This document shows, in pieces, positions 7,281 through 13,893 of a stretch of 16,238 bases of DNA (positions within the stretch are counted from its first letter, which is position 1; every line of letters starts with the position of its first letter). The stretch is taken from the NCBI GenBank assembly GCA_001805125.1, contig MHEF01000043.1:1-16238 (forward strand), read 5' to 3'. The translations under genes and the position numbers were made by a program. Source of the DNA: Nitrospirae bacterium RBG_13_39_12 (GTDB taxonomy: Bacteria; Nitrospirota; Thermodesulfovibrionia; Thermodesulfovibrionales; SM23-35). The notes under the pieces were generated by a model, which was not told the origin of the DNA, did not search any database, and saw only the letters and a program-made list of their open reading frames with translations.

Positions 7281-8071
7281 TGCTCCATCGGACTGAAGGT
7301 ATTGTATTAAAAACCTTTCCACTTGGCGAAGCAGACCTCATAGTTACATATATCTCTCCTGATTTCGGTCTTCTCAAAGTTTTTGCTAAAAGTCCTCGTA
7401 AGATTAAAAGCAGGTTTGGAAGCAGCCTTGAGCCACTTACACGTTCAAGGATATCATTCTGGGGCAAGGAAGATGCTGCTCTGCCGAAACTTACACAGTC
7501 TGACATAATCCATCCATTTCAATTAATAAGGGAAAACCTTAATTGTTTTCTAAAGGTATCCGAGATAATAGAACTCACAATAAACTTCATGCCTGAAAGA
7601 GATGCAAACAAAAAAGTATATTCTTTACTCTTAAATACATTGCATGATTTTGAAAATAATTCCAGTTCACCCAGCCGGAACAAAGGTGTTAATAAAATAA
7701 TTTCTTATGATAATTTGATGATAACTCATCATAAAATAAAATTCCTTCATTTTGTGGGTTATGCCCCAAAGCTTGACGCTTGTGGAGGATGCGGTAAAAG
7801 TGGACGTTCTTTTTATATATCCCAGGGTTCTATCATATGTGAGGCCTGTGCAAAAGGGATTGATTTTCCAATAAGACTTTCACCTGCAGCTTTAAAGCTT
7901 TATCATGACCTGCTTTCTTGGGATATTTTTAAGATAAAACGAATAAAACCTTCTAATATGCTTTTATCTGGACTTTCTGACATAATTAACTTGCATATAA
8001 GATATATCCTTGATAAACCGCTAAAAACAGAAACATTTATTTGCTCCCTGTCACAGCATTTTAATGCCTAA
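7280..8071 (+). CDS. recO: DNA repair protein RecO
   Basis: This 263-residue protein works with RecR and RecF to load RecA on SSB-coated single-stranded DNA during recombinational repair. The N-terminal OB-fold opens with TEGIVLKTFPLGEADLIV and continues to FAKSPRK, as in RecO. The central helical domain carries a four-Cys zinc site, C168-x2-C171 and C187-x2-C190, framed by FVGYAPKLDACGGCG. The zinc site is present in many but not all RecO proteins. Length is typical. The ATG overlaps the upstream TAA (TAATG), so recO depends on translation of the nuclease gene. It is the last gene of the operon. No clear terminator follows; instead a hairpin-rich repeat element lies about 60 bases downstream. 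Confidence 0.92.
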   Translation: MLHRTEGIVLKTFPLGEADLIVTYISPDFGLLKVFAKSPRKIKSRFGSSLEPLTRSRISFWGKEDAALPKLTQSDIIHPFQLIRENLNCFLKVSEIIELTINFMPERDANKKVYSLLLNTLHDFENNSSSPSRNKGVNKIISYDNLMITHHKIKFLHFVGYAPKLDACGGCGKSGRSFYISQGSIICEACAKGIDFPIRLSPAALKLYHDLLSWDIFKIKRIKPSNMLLSGLSDIINLHIRYILDKPLKTETFICSLSQHFNA

Positions 8072-8130
8072 TTTTTAGTGGTTCCTACACCTTTAAACAT
8101 AATTATTAAGATGTGTATGACTTCAGTTAG

Positions 8131-8261
8131 TGTGTCATTCCTGCTTGTCGGGGCGCTTAAGCGACTCGCCGAGGAGAGAATCCTTCCGACTTGTTCGGAA
8201 TCGTGCAAAGAAAGATACTGGCGATCCCGTACAATCCGGGACAGGCAAGCCTGCATGATAA
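8131..8261. repeat. Hairpin-rich intergenic repeat-like element
   Basis: This stretch is visibly GC-richer than its surroundings. It begins GTCATTCCTGCTTGTCGG and ends near ACAGGCAAGCCTGCATGAT, which is a gapped, imperfect inverted counterpart. Inside are a perfect palindrome CGCTTAAGCG (8154-8163), a hairpin TTCCGA-CTTGT-TCGGAA (8184-8200) and a smaller TCCCG/CGGGA pair (8225-8241). Elements beginning GTCATTCC(T/C)GC are scattered in many copies in Nitrospirota and deltaproteobacterial genomes, so this is probably a miniature non-coding repeat. Only one copy lies in this window, so the repeat status is inferred. Confidence 0.45.
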
Positions 8262-8360
8262 AGTAAATGCACTCAATTTTATGTCAACACTATTATGAGA
8301 GCCTTAATAATCAAAAATATCAAGCATTATGTATTAAAAAGATGAAGAATAATTTTCTTC

Positions 8361-8389
8361 TTGAAAATGTAAAATACTTCCGATAATAT
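8361..8389 (+). promoter_or_regulatory. Promoter of the ADP-forming acyl-CoA synthetase gene
   Basis: TTGAAA (8361-8366) and TAATAT (8384-8389) are separated by 17 bases. An overlapping GATAAT (8382-8387) is an alternative -10. The box ends about 7 bases before the ATG at 8397, and there is no ribosome binding site in between, so a leaderless transcript is likely. Confidence 0.45.
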
Positions 8390-8396
8390 CTTTCAT

Positions 8397-10493
8397 ATGA
8401 TTAATGGTTTTTTTAATCCAAAATCAATTGCAGTTATCGGAGCGTCAAGAACACCTGGAAAAGTAGGTTACGATATACTCAAAAATACAGTTCAATATGG
8501 TTATCAGGGAGCTGTTTATCCTATCAACCCCAATGCATCTGAGATTTTAGGTTTAAAATGTTATCCTTCTCTTCTTGATGTACCTGATGAAATCGACTTG
8601 GCAGTTGTTGTAGTACCCCCACAAAAAGTATGTGAAGTGATAGAACAGTGCGGTACTAAAAAGATTGATTCAGCAATAATCATAACTGCAGGGTTCAGGG
8701 AGAGCGGTTTAGAAGGTACAAAGCTGGAAAATTCTCTTATCAAAAAAGCAAAGGAATCCGGTGTTAGGTTTATAGGGCCTAATTGCCTGGGTATTATTGA
8801 TACCCATTCAAGAGTTAATGCTTCATTTGCTGCTGGCATGCCAAAAAAGGGAAGCATTGGTTTTTTCTCACAGTCCGGCGCACTCTGTCTTGCTGTTCTT
8901 GATCGTGCTTTGTCTGAAGACATTGGGTTTTCAAAATTTATAAGTATGGGCAACAAAGCAGATGTCTCAGATACAGATATTATGATTGCCCTTGCTGAGG
9001 ATGACAATACAAAAGTAATTTTAGGATATATTGAAGGACTTACTGACGGCAGAAAGTTTATTGAAGCTGCCAGTAAAGTCTCAAAGAAGAAACCGCTTAT
9101 CATACTGAAGTCTGGGACTACCATTTCAGGTGCAAAAGCTGCATCCTCTCACACTGGAGCACTTGCCGGGCGTGAAACATCTTTTGATTCTGCCTTTAAG
9201 CAGAGCGGTATTATTCAGGCTCATACAATGGGTGAACTTTTTAACTATGCACTGGCATTTTCAAACCAGCATTTGCCTGCTGGTCCGAATGTGGCAATCA
9301 TAACAAATTCTGGTGGACCTGGCATAATAGCAGCGGATGCGTGTGACAGGTCAAGGTTACAGCTTGTTCCGTTGCATAAGGAAACGATTGATGAATTAAG
9401 AAGTTTTCTGCCGTCTGTAGCATCTTTCTATAACCCGATTGACATACTTGGAGATGCTGGTGCAGACAGATATGAAAAGACCCTTAATATGGTCTTGAAA
9501 GATGAGAAGATAAATGGAGTAATTGTACTCCTTACACCAACAGCCGTAGTAAATGTAGAAGCTACCGCTGGAGCAATCGGAAATATTGCAAACTTGGTTG
9601 ACAAACCAATTCTTGCCTCGTTTATGGGCAAGAAGAGTGTTGAATCCGGATCAAAGATTCTTATGAAGTACAATGTTCCTAATTACAGCTATCCTGAAGA
9701 GGCAGTATACGCTTTAAATGAAATGTATCGCTATCATTTCTGGATAAACAGACCAGCAAAGACCTTTCCACATTTTAAAGGGTTGAAAGAGAAGGCATCT
9801 AACATTTTTAAAGAGGTTATGGAAAAAAAACGTGAACATTTAACAGATCCGGAAATACATGAGGTTCTGAAAGCTTATGGTTTTTTACAACCAAAAAGCC
9901 TGTTAGCCAGAACCTCGGAAGAGGCTGTAGCTGCTTCTAAAGGAATAGGGTATCCAGTGGTCATGAAAATAGTTTCACCCCAGATTGTACATAAAAGTGA
10001 TGTAGGAGGTGTAAAAACGAATCTGACAAGCAAAAAAGATGTGGAGAATGCTTTCTTTGATATTACTACCCGTATTAAACAAATTATGCCAACTGTCAAT
10101 ATATATGGAGTTATGATTCAGGAGATGATACAAGGTGGTAAAGAAATAATTATAGGTATAACAAAAGACCCACAGTTCGGGCATATGATTATGTTTGGAT
10201 TAGGTGGTATTTATGTTGAGGTGTTAAAGGATGTTTCTTTCAGGGTTACACCATTAAGCCAGGAGGATGCACATGAAATGATCAGGGAAATCAGGACTTT
10301 TCCACTTCTGCGAGGGGTTAGGGGAGAGGCTGAGGCTGATGTTGAAGCCATTGAGAAATCTTTATTAATCTTATCGCAACTGGCTTTGGATTTTCCTCAG
10401 ATTATTGAAGCAGACATCAACCCACTCCTGGTGAAAAAACGCGGAGAAGGAATGGTGGCTGTTGATGCACGTTTTACCATAGGAGGTGAATAA
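8397..10493 (+). CDS. Acetate/acyl-CoA synthetase, ADP-forming (fused alpha-beta)
   Basis: This 698-residue protein has the single-chain acyl-CoA synthetase layout. It reversibly converts an acyl-CoA, ADP and phosphate to the acid, ATP and CoA, a way to gain ATP from acyl-CoA in anaerobes. An N-terminal CoA-binding Rossmann domain opens with NPKSIAVIGAS (7-17). Succinyl-CoA-ligase-like domains follow, including FFSQSGALC (156-164) and SSHTGALAG (250-258), whose His252 matches the phosphorylated His. NSGGPGI (304-310) is conserved. A C-terminal ATP-grasp domain (about 480-698) contains VMKIVSPQIVHKSDVGGV, FGLGGI (600-605) and EADINPLLV (671-679). Length is typical. Residues 520-540 and 595-610 look intact, so it should be active. 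The acid used (acetate or a longer or aryl acid) is not determined. The next start codon lies one base past its stop, and that gene's ribosome site lies in its last codons. Confidence 0.93.
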   Translation: MINGFFNPKSIAVIGASRTPGKVGYDILKNTVQYGYQGAVYPINPNASEILGLKCYPSLLDVPDEIDLAVVVVPPQKVCEVIEQCGTKKIDSAIIITAGFRESGLEGTKLENSLIKKAKESGVRFIGPNCLGIIDTHSRVNASFAAGMPKKGSIGFFSQSGALCLAVLDRALSEDIGFSKFISMGNKADVSDTDIMIALAEDDNTKVILGYIEGLTDGRKFIEAASKVSKKKPLIILKSGTTISGAKAASSHTGALAGRETSFDSAFKQSGIIQAHTMGELFNYALAFSNQHLPAGPNVAIITNSGGPGIIAADACDRSRLQLVPLHKETIDELRSFLPSVASFYNPIDILGDAGADRYEKTLNMVLKDEKINGVIVLLTPTAVVNVEATAGAIGNIANLVDKPILASFMGKKSVESGSKILMKYNVPNYSYPEEAVYALNEMYRYHFWINRPAKTFPHFKGLKEKASNIFKEVMEKKREHLTDPEIHEVLKAYGFLQPKSLLARTSEEAVAASKGIGYPVVMKIVSPQIVHKSDVGGVKTNLTSKKDVENAFFDITTRIKQIMPTVNIYGVMIQEMIQGGKEIIIGITKDPQFGHMIMFGLGGIYVEVLKDVSFRVTPLSQEDAHEMIREIRTFPLLRGVRGEAEADVEAIEKSLLILSQLALDFPQIIEADINPLLVKKRGEGMVAVDARFTIGGE
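10481..10486 (+). promoter_or_regulatory. Ribosome binding site deciding the next start
   Basis: AGGAGG sits in the last codons of the acyl-CoA synthetase, 8 bases before the ATG at 10495. It supports ATG 10495 over the in-frame GTG at 10486, which lies inside the ribosome site itself. Confidence 0.75.
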
Positions 10494-10494
10494 A

Positions 10495-11565
10495 ATGATT
10501 TCTTTATATGTAGGCTCTACAGGGGGATACTCTGGCAAAAGCTTAGTGTCTATGGGACTGGGTCATAAATTTAAGAAGGACGGTTTAAGGGTAGGCTATT
10601 TAAAACCTGTGGGGATTTTGCCTTTCAAAATCGATGATATTTTGACTGACAATGACGCCTGGCGTATATACAGAGCACTCGAATTAAAAGATCCGATTAC
10701 TGAAATATGCCCTGTTGTGTTAACCCAGGAGCTTGCAGTCAAAGGATATTTAAAGGACATCAGGGGTCTTATGGAAAAAATTGAAAAGTCCCACAAGAAA
10801 CTGTCTGAAGGTAAAGATATCATGATACTCGGTGGTTACGGCAGTGTCTATACCGGGACTGTTCTGGGTTTACAGGGACTTAAGGTTACAAAACGACTGA
10901 AAGCAAAAGTTGTAATTGTAGTCAAATATGAAGGTGAATTTTGTGTTGATTACATTCTGCAGGCAAAAAAGGATCTTGGGGATAGCTTTATAGGGGTAAT
11001 ACTTAACAGAGTGACTTATGAATTTAGACAGGGTGTTGATGATTATGTTCTCCCGTTCCTTAGAAGGAAAGGTGTAGATATCCTCGGTGTGCTGCCGCAT
11101 GACTCTATAGTGGGTGCTATTACTGTAGAAGAATTGAATGATATGCTTGGAGGTAAGATTTTATGCTGTCATCACAGGCTCAGCAATCTGGTGGAGCACT
11201 TTTTAATTGGAGCTATGCAGGTTGATAAGGCAGTTGAATATTTTAAAAAGGCCAGAAATAACGCAGTTATTGTTGGAGGTGACAGGTCTGATATTCAGTT
11301 ATCAGCTATAGAAGCAGGTAGCGTTTGCATGATCCTTACTGGTGACTTATATCCTGGCGAGATAATTATATCCAAAGCTGAACAAAGAGATATACCAATG
11401 ATGGTAGTCAGAGATGATACCTATAGTGTTGCAAAAAAACTGGAAAGACTATCTGTACGCTTAAGACTGCGAGATAAGGCTAAAGTTGACCGCGGCATGA
11501 ACCTTGTTATGGAGAATGTAGACTTTCCTTTAATTTATAAAAAGCTGGGAATAAAAACTGGATAA
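10495..11565 (+). CDS. BioD-like P-loop / DRTGG domain protein (phosphotransacetylase N-terminal-like)
   Basis: This 356-residue protein matches the N-terminal two-thirds of long phosphotransacetylases but lacks the catalytic acetyl-phosphate transferase domain. Residues 1-215 form a dethiobiotin-synthetase-like ATPase with P-loop GSTGGYSGKS (7-16). Residues 215-320 form a DRTGG-type domain, with VEELNDMLGGKI, GGDRSDIQLSAIEAG (261-275) and the conserved VVRDDTYSVAKKLE. In long Pta enzymes this half is regulatory, binding ligands and affecting oligomerisation. A stand-alone copy next to an acyl-CoA synthetase suggests a nucleotide-dependent partner or sensor of that enzyme, which is inference. 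The ATG is chosen over an upstream GTG because of AGGAGG at 10481-10486. It is clearly co-transcribed with the synthetase and ends 31 bases before a strong terminator. Confidence 0.85.
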   Translation: MISLYVGSTGGYSGKSLVSMGLGHKFKKDGLRVGYLKPVGILPFKIDDILTDNDAWRIYRALELKDPITEICPVVLTQELAVKGYLKDIRGLMEKIEKSHKKLSEGKDIMILGGYGSVYTGTVLGLQGLKVTKRLKAKVVIVVKYEGEFCVDYILQAKKDLGDSFIGVILNRVTYEFRQGVDDYVLPFLRRKGVDILGVLPHDSIVGAITVEELNDMLGGKILCCHHRLSNLVEHFLIGAMQVDKAVEYFKKARNNAVIVGGDRSDIQLSAIEAGSVCMILTGDLYPGEIIISKAEQRDIPMMVVRDDTYSVAKKLERLSVRLRLRDKAKVDRGMNLVMENVDFPLIYKKLGIKTG

Positions 11566-11596
11566 ATAATTAGGCAACTCTATGATATTATGAGAG

Positions 11597-11629
11597 AAAG
11601 GTAGGGATATTGAAACTCCCTACCTTTTT
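11597..11629 (+). terminator. Strong intrinsic terminator
   Basis: AAAGGTAGGGA (11597-11607) pairs perfectly with TCCCTACCTTT (11617-11627) around a 9-base loop, and the T-run continues to 11629. It closes the acyl-CoA synthetase / BioD-like operon 31 bases after its last stop codon. The preceding A-run would let it act weakly in the other direction too. Confidence 0.88.
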
Positions 11630-11767
11630 ATTTTAAATCACCACCTAACAATTGCTATCAATTTATAAGAAACTGGTGGATCATTAGATTCATGAAATAA
11701 AAAATATTCAATTTATTTATACATTAAAACAGCAACTTTACTGTCCCCACTTTATTGTAATTTTCAC

Positions 11768-11796
11768 TTGACATTAAGAGAAGTTTATTATATAAA
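11768..11796 (+). promoter_or_regulatory. Consensus sigma-70 promoter of the inositol lipid operon
   Basis: TTGACA (11768-11773), a 17-base spacer and TATAAA (11791-11796) make the best promoter in the window. The -10 box ends 6 bases before the ATG at 11803, so the start of transcription should coincide with the start codon. There is no ribosome binding site. The -10 lies inside an inverted repeat (11781-11799). Confidence 0.75.
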
Positions 11797-11799
11797 CTT
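11781..11799. promoter_or_regulatory. Inverted repeat over the -10 box (operator candidate)
   Basis: AAGTTTATTATATAAACTT has perfect 7-base arms around a 5-base centre and covers the whole -10 box. A protein bound here would block RNA polymerase. The first gene of the operon encodes an HTH protein, so autorepression is a reasonable but untested idea. Confidence 0.5.
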
Positions 11800-11802
11800 T
11801 AC

Positions 11803-12222
11803 ATGGAAATATTGCTGAAGTTAGATGATTGTTTCTGTCCTAATGAATCTTGCGGAGATCATGGCAAAAAAGGTCTTGGAAATATTATTATCTATTATAA
11901 GTATGGTAAAAATAAAAGAAATCTTCTTAAATGCAAGACCTGCAATTTTAGATTTTCTGAAAGGCGCAGTACTTTCTTCTTCGGGTTGCATACAAAGGAG
12001 TCAAAGATAAAAGAGGTAATATTGTATCTTTTGGAAGGGATGAGTTTCAGGGAGGCTGCAACAGCTTCCGACATTGATAAAGACACTGTAAGCAGGATAT
12101 GGAAAAGATTTGTACTTTGCTGCGAAGAATCAGTGGATAGCCTTTTAAAAGAATTCAATTTAAAAATTGAAGACCTCATAATGCTTTTGCATAAAAGAAT
12201 ACAAAAGAAAGCGATAAGGTAA
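11803..12222 (+). CDS. Stand-alone IS1-type zinc-ribbon/HTH protein, probable domesticated transposase fragment
   Basis: This 139-residue protein matches the DNA-binding N-terminus of IS1-like transposases. It has a zinc ribbon from C12-x4-C17 (CPNESC) and C44-x2-C47 (CKTC), then the typical FRFSERRSTFFFGLHT segment (49-64). A helix-turn-helix follows around residues 77-103 (GMSFREAATASDIDKDTVSRIW). The DDE catalytic domain that follows in full transposases is absent. The frame ends cleanly at a TAA that touches the ATG of inositol-3-phosphate synthase. No inverted repeats or target-site duplication are seen at its edges. The intact frame, good promoter and zero spacing to two metabolic genes suggest a recruited transcription regulator rather than debris. 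Start choice: the ATG at 11803 sits just after the -10 box; a TTG at 11812 is a fallback. Confidence 0.8.
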   Translation: MEILLKLDDCFCPNESCGDHGKKGLGNIIIYYKYGKNKRNLLKCKTCNFRFSERRSTFFFGLHTKESKIKEVILYLLEGMSFREAATASDIDKDTVSRIWKRFVLCCEESVDSLLKEFNLKIEDLIMLLHKRIQKKAIR

Positions 12223-13326
12223 ATGGGCAAAATAAGAGTTGCGGTTGCGGGAGTAGGAAATTGTGCGAGTTCCTTAGTTCAAGGTGTTGAATATTATAAG
12301 TCTCTGGGCGAACATCATCCTGATAGTTCACTCGGCCTAATGCATTATGACCTTGGCGGTTACATTCCTGAAGATATTGAGTTTATTGCGGCGTTTGATA
12401 TCGACAAGAGAAAGGTGGACAAGCCTCTCAGAGAAGCAATTTTTGCACAACCGAATTGTACAAAGACTATCATAAAAAATATTTCTGATTTTCCCGTTAA
12501 GGTTATGATGGGACAGGTGCTGGACGGTGTATCGGCTCATATGGAAGAGTATCCTGAAAACAGGAGATTCTTGATAGCGAAAAAGAGGGCCTGCGATGTT
12601 GCAAAAGTTCTTAAGAACAGCAGGGCGGATTTACTGCTCAATTACCTTCCAGTCGGTTCTGAAAAGGCGACTGCTTTTTATGCCGAGGCATGCCTTAAAA
12701 CCGGCGTGAGCCTTATCAACTGTGTGCCAGTATTCATAGCGTCTAATAAAGAGTGGGCAAAGAGGTTTGAGAAGAAAAATATAGCCATAATCGGAGATGA
12801 CATAAAGAGTCAGATAGGCGCAACAATCATCCATCGCACTTTGACAAAACTCTTTGAAGACAGGGGTGTAAAACTTGACAATACTTACCAGTTAAACGTC
12901 GGCGGCAATACGGATTTTTTAAACATGCTTAACAGGCACAGACTGCAATCAAAGAAGATATCAAAGACCGAGGCGGTACAGTCACAACTGCAGATCCCCC
13001 TCCAGAATGAGCATATCCACATCGGCCCTTCTGATTACATACCATGGCTCAATGACAATAAGATCTGTTTCCTCAGAATGGAGGGCAGGATATTCGGTAA
13101 TATCAAGATTAATGCCGAAATTAGACTGTCTGTTGAAGATTCTCCGAACAGCGCAGGAGTTGTTATAGATGCGATCCGGTGCTGTAAAATTGCTCGTGAC
13201 AGAGGGGTAGGGGGAGTGCTAATATCACCTTCAGCATATTTCATGAAACATCCGATAGTACAGTTTCCAGATGAAAAAGCAAGAGACATGGTAGAAGAGT
13301 TTATACAAGGGAAAAAAGAAAGGTAG
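12223..13326 (+). CDS. Inositol-3-phosphate synthase
   Basis: This 367-residue NAD-dependent enzyme converts glucose 6-phosphate to 1D-myo-inositol 3-phosphate, the first step of inositol synthesis. It is the short prokaryotic form, as found in actinobacteria and archaea. Visible motifs are the Rossmann loop GVGNCASSL (10-18), NYLPVGSE (140-147), GDDIKSQIGAT (191-201, with active-site Lys195), LNVGGNTD (224-231), SKTEAV (247-252) and DSPNSAGVVIDAIR (306-319). All regions are intact. Its ATG directly follows the stop of the HTH gene, and its own stop TAG touches the ATG of a CDP-alcohol phosphatidyltransferase, so the three should be translated as one unit. The product would feed straight into phosphatidylinositol phosphate formation by the next enzyme. 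Confidence 0.95.
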   Translation: MGKIRVAVAGVGNCASSLVQGVEYYKSLGEHHPDSSLGLMHYDLGGYIPEDIEFIAAFDIDKRKVDKPLREAIFAQPNCTKTIIKNISDFPVKVMMGQVLDGVSAHMEEYPENRRFLIAKKRACDVAKVLKNSRADLLLNYLPVGSEKATAFYAEACLKTGVSLINCVPVFIASNKEWAKRFEKKNIAIIGDDIKSQIGATIIHRTLTKLFEDRGVKLDNTYQLNVGGNTDFLNMLNRHRLQSKKISKTEAVQSQLQIPLQNEHIHIGPSDYIPWLNDNKICFLRMEGRIFGNIKINAEIRLSVEDSPNSAGVVIDAIRCCKIARDRGVGGVLISPSAYFMKHPIVQFPDEKARDMVEEFIQGKKER

Positions 13327-13893
13327 ATGATTAGTGATAAGCTCGGACACTTCCTCGATATTCCCCTAGGCCCTGTCGCAAAACGAATTCCCTTAAGTCC
13401 AAATGTCCTTACAATAATCGGATTTCTCATAACAGTTCTTGCAGCTTTTATTATTCCTTATAACATCATACTCGGCGGCATTGTCATTTTGATTGGTGGA
13501 TTATTTGATATGTTTGACGGGATTGTTGCAAGGATAGGGGGTAAAACTACAAAATTCGGTGCATTCCTTGATTCTGTTCTCGACAGATATTCTGATGCAT
13601 TTCTTTTTCTTGCAATCGCATGGTATCTTGCAGAGAAGGGTAACCATATTGGGGCTTATATCAGTCTTGGTACACTTGTAGGAGCATTTCTGATAAGTTA
13701 TGCAAGGGCACGTGCAGAAGGCCTTGGTAAATCATGTCATACGGGTATTATGGAAAGGCCTGAGAGGATAATCTTACTTGCATTTGCTGCAATAACCGGA
13801 TGGGTAGTTCCTATATTATGGATAATGCTTGTTTTAACTCATATTACTGTTGCTCAGAGGGTTTATCATGTATGGAGGGTAATGAAGCGATAA
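13327..13893 (+). CDS. CDP-alcohol phosphatidyltransferase, probable phosphatidylinositol-phosphate synthase
   Basis: This is a 188-residue integral membrane enzyme. The family signature D61-x2-DG-x2-AR-x8-G-x3-D82-x3-D86 is complete and would bind two metal ions and the CDP-diacylglycerol. Residues 24-188 hold about six predicted membrane helices. GIMERPERIILL (140-151) is reminiscent of actinobacterial phosphatidylinositol-phosphate synthases. With inositol-3-phosphate synthase immediately upstream (touching codons), the likely reaction is CDP-diacylglycerol plus inositol 3-phosphate to phosphatidylinositol phosphate and CMP. Phosphatidylglycerophosphate synthase is the main alternative from the domain alone. 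No phosphatase for the phosphate group is in the window. The last 50 bases overlap the 3' end of a small gene on the other strand. Confidence 0.88.
   Translation: MISDKLGHFLDIPLGPVAKRIPLSPNVLTIIGFLITVLAAFIIPYNIILGGIVILIGGLFDMFDGIVARIGGKTTKFGAFLDSVLDRYSDAFLFLAIAWYLAEKGNHIGAYISLGTLVGAFLISYARARAEGLGKSCHTGIMERPERIILLAFAAITGWVVPILWIMLVLTHITVAQRVYHVWRVMKR

Larger units (their letters stand above)
8072..8396. other. Gene-free gap of 325 bases after recO
   Basis: The gap contains three things. First, AT-rich spacer. Second, a GC-richer, hairpin-dense element at about 8131-8261. Third, a short inverted repeat GAAGAA/TTCTTC (8344-8349 and 8355-8360) just before the promoter of the next gene. Two mirror-image 62-codon ORFs cross the GC-rich element but show no domain, ribosome site or protein-like composition. 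No RNA gene is recognised. Confidence 0.6.

Noticed and set aside
8068..8266. Two 62-codon ORFs on opposite strands in the gap after recO.
   Set aside because: They mirror a hairpin-rich repeat; residues look like translated repeat DNA and no start signals are present.
8561..9124. 187-codon minus-strand ORF.
   Set aside because: It lies wholly inside the clear acyl-CoA synthetase gene and is a codon shadow.
10303..10330. CTGCGAGGGGTTAGGGG looked like a repeat insertion inside the acyl-CoA synthetase.
   Set aside because: It encodes PLLRGVRGE, which is the normal conserved segment of this family.
11736..11755. TACTGTCCCCACTTTA, with GGGACAGTA also near 64, suggested remnants of a REP-type element.
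   Set aside because: Only about nine bases are shared and no hairpin or transposase accompanies either copy.
13035..13430. 131-codon minus-strand ORF across the inositol synthase/transferase junction.
   Set aside because: It is antisense to two strongly supported genes and has no recognisable domain.
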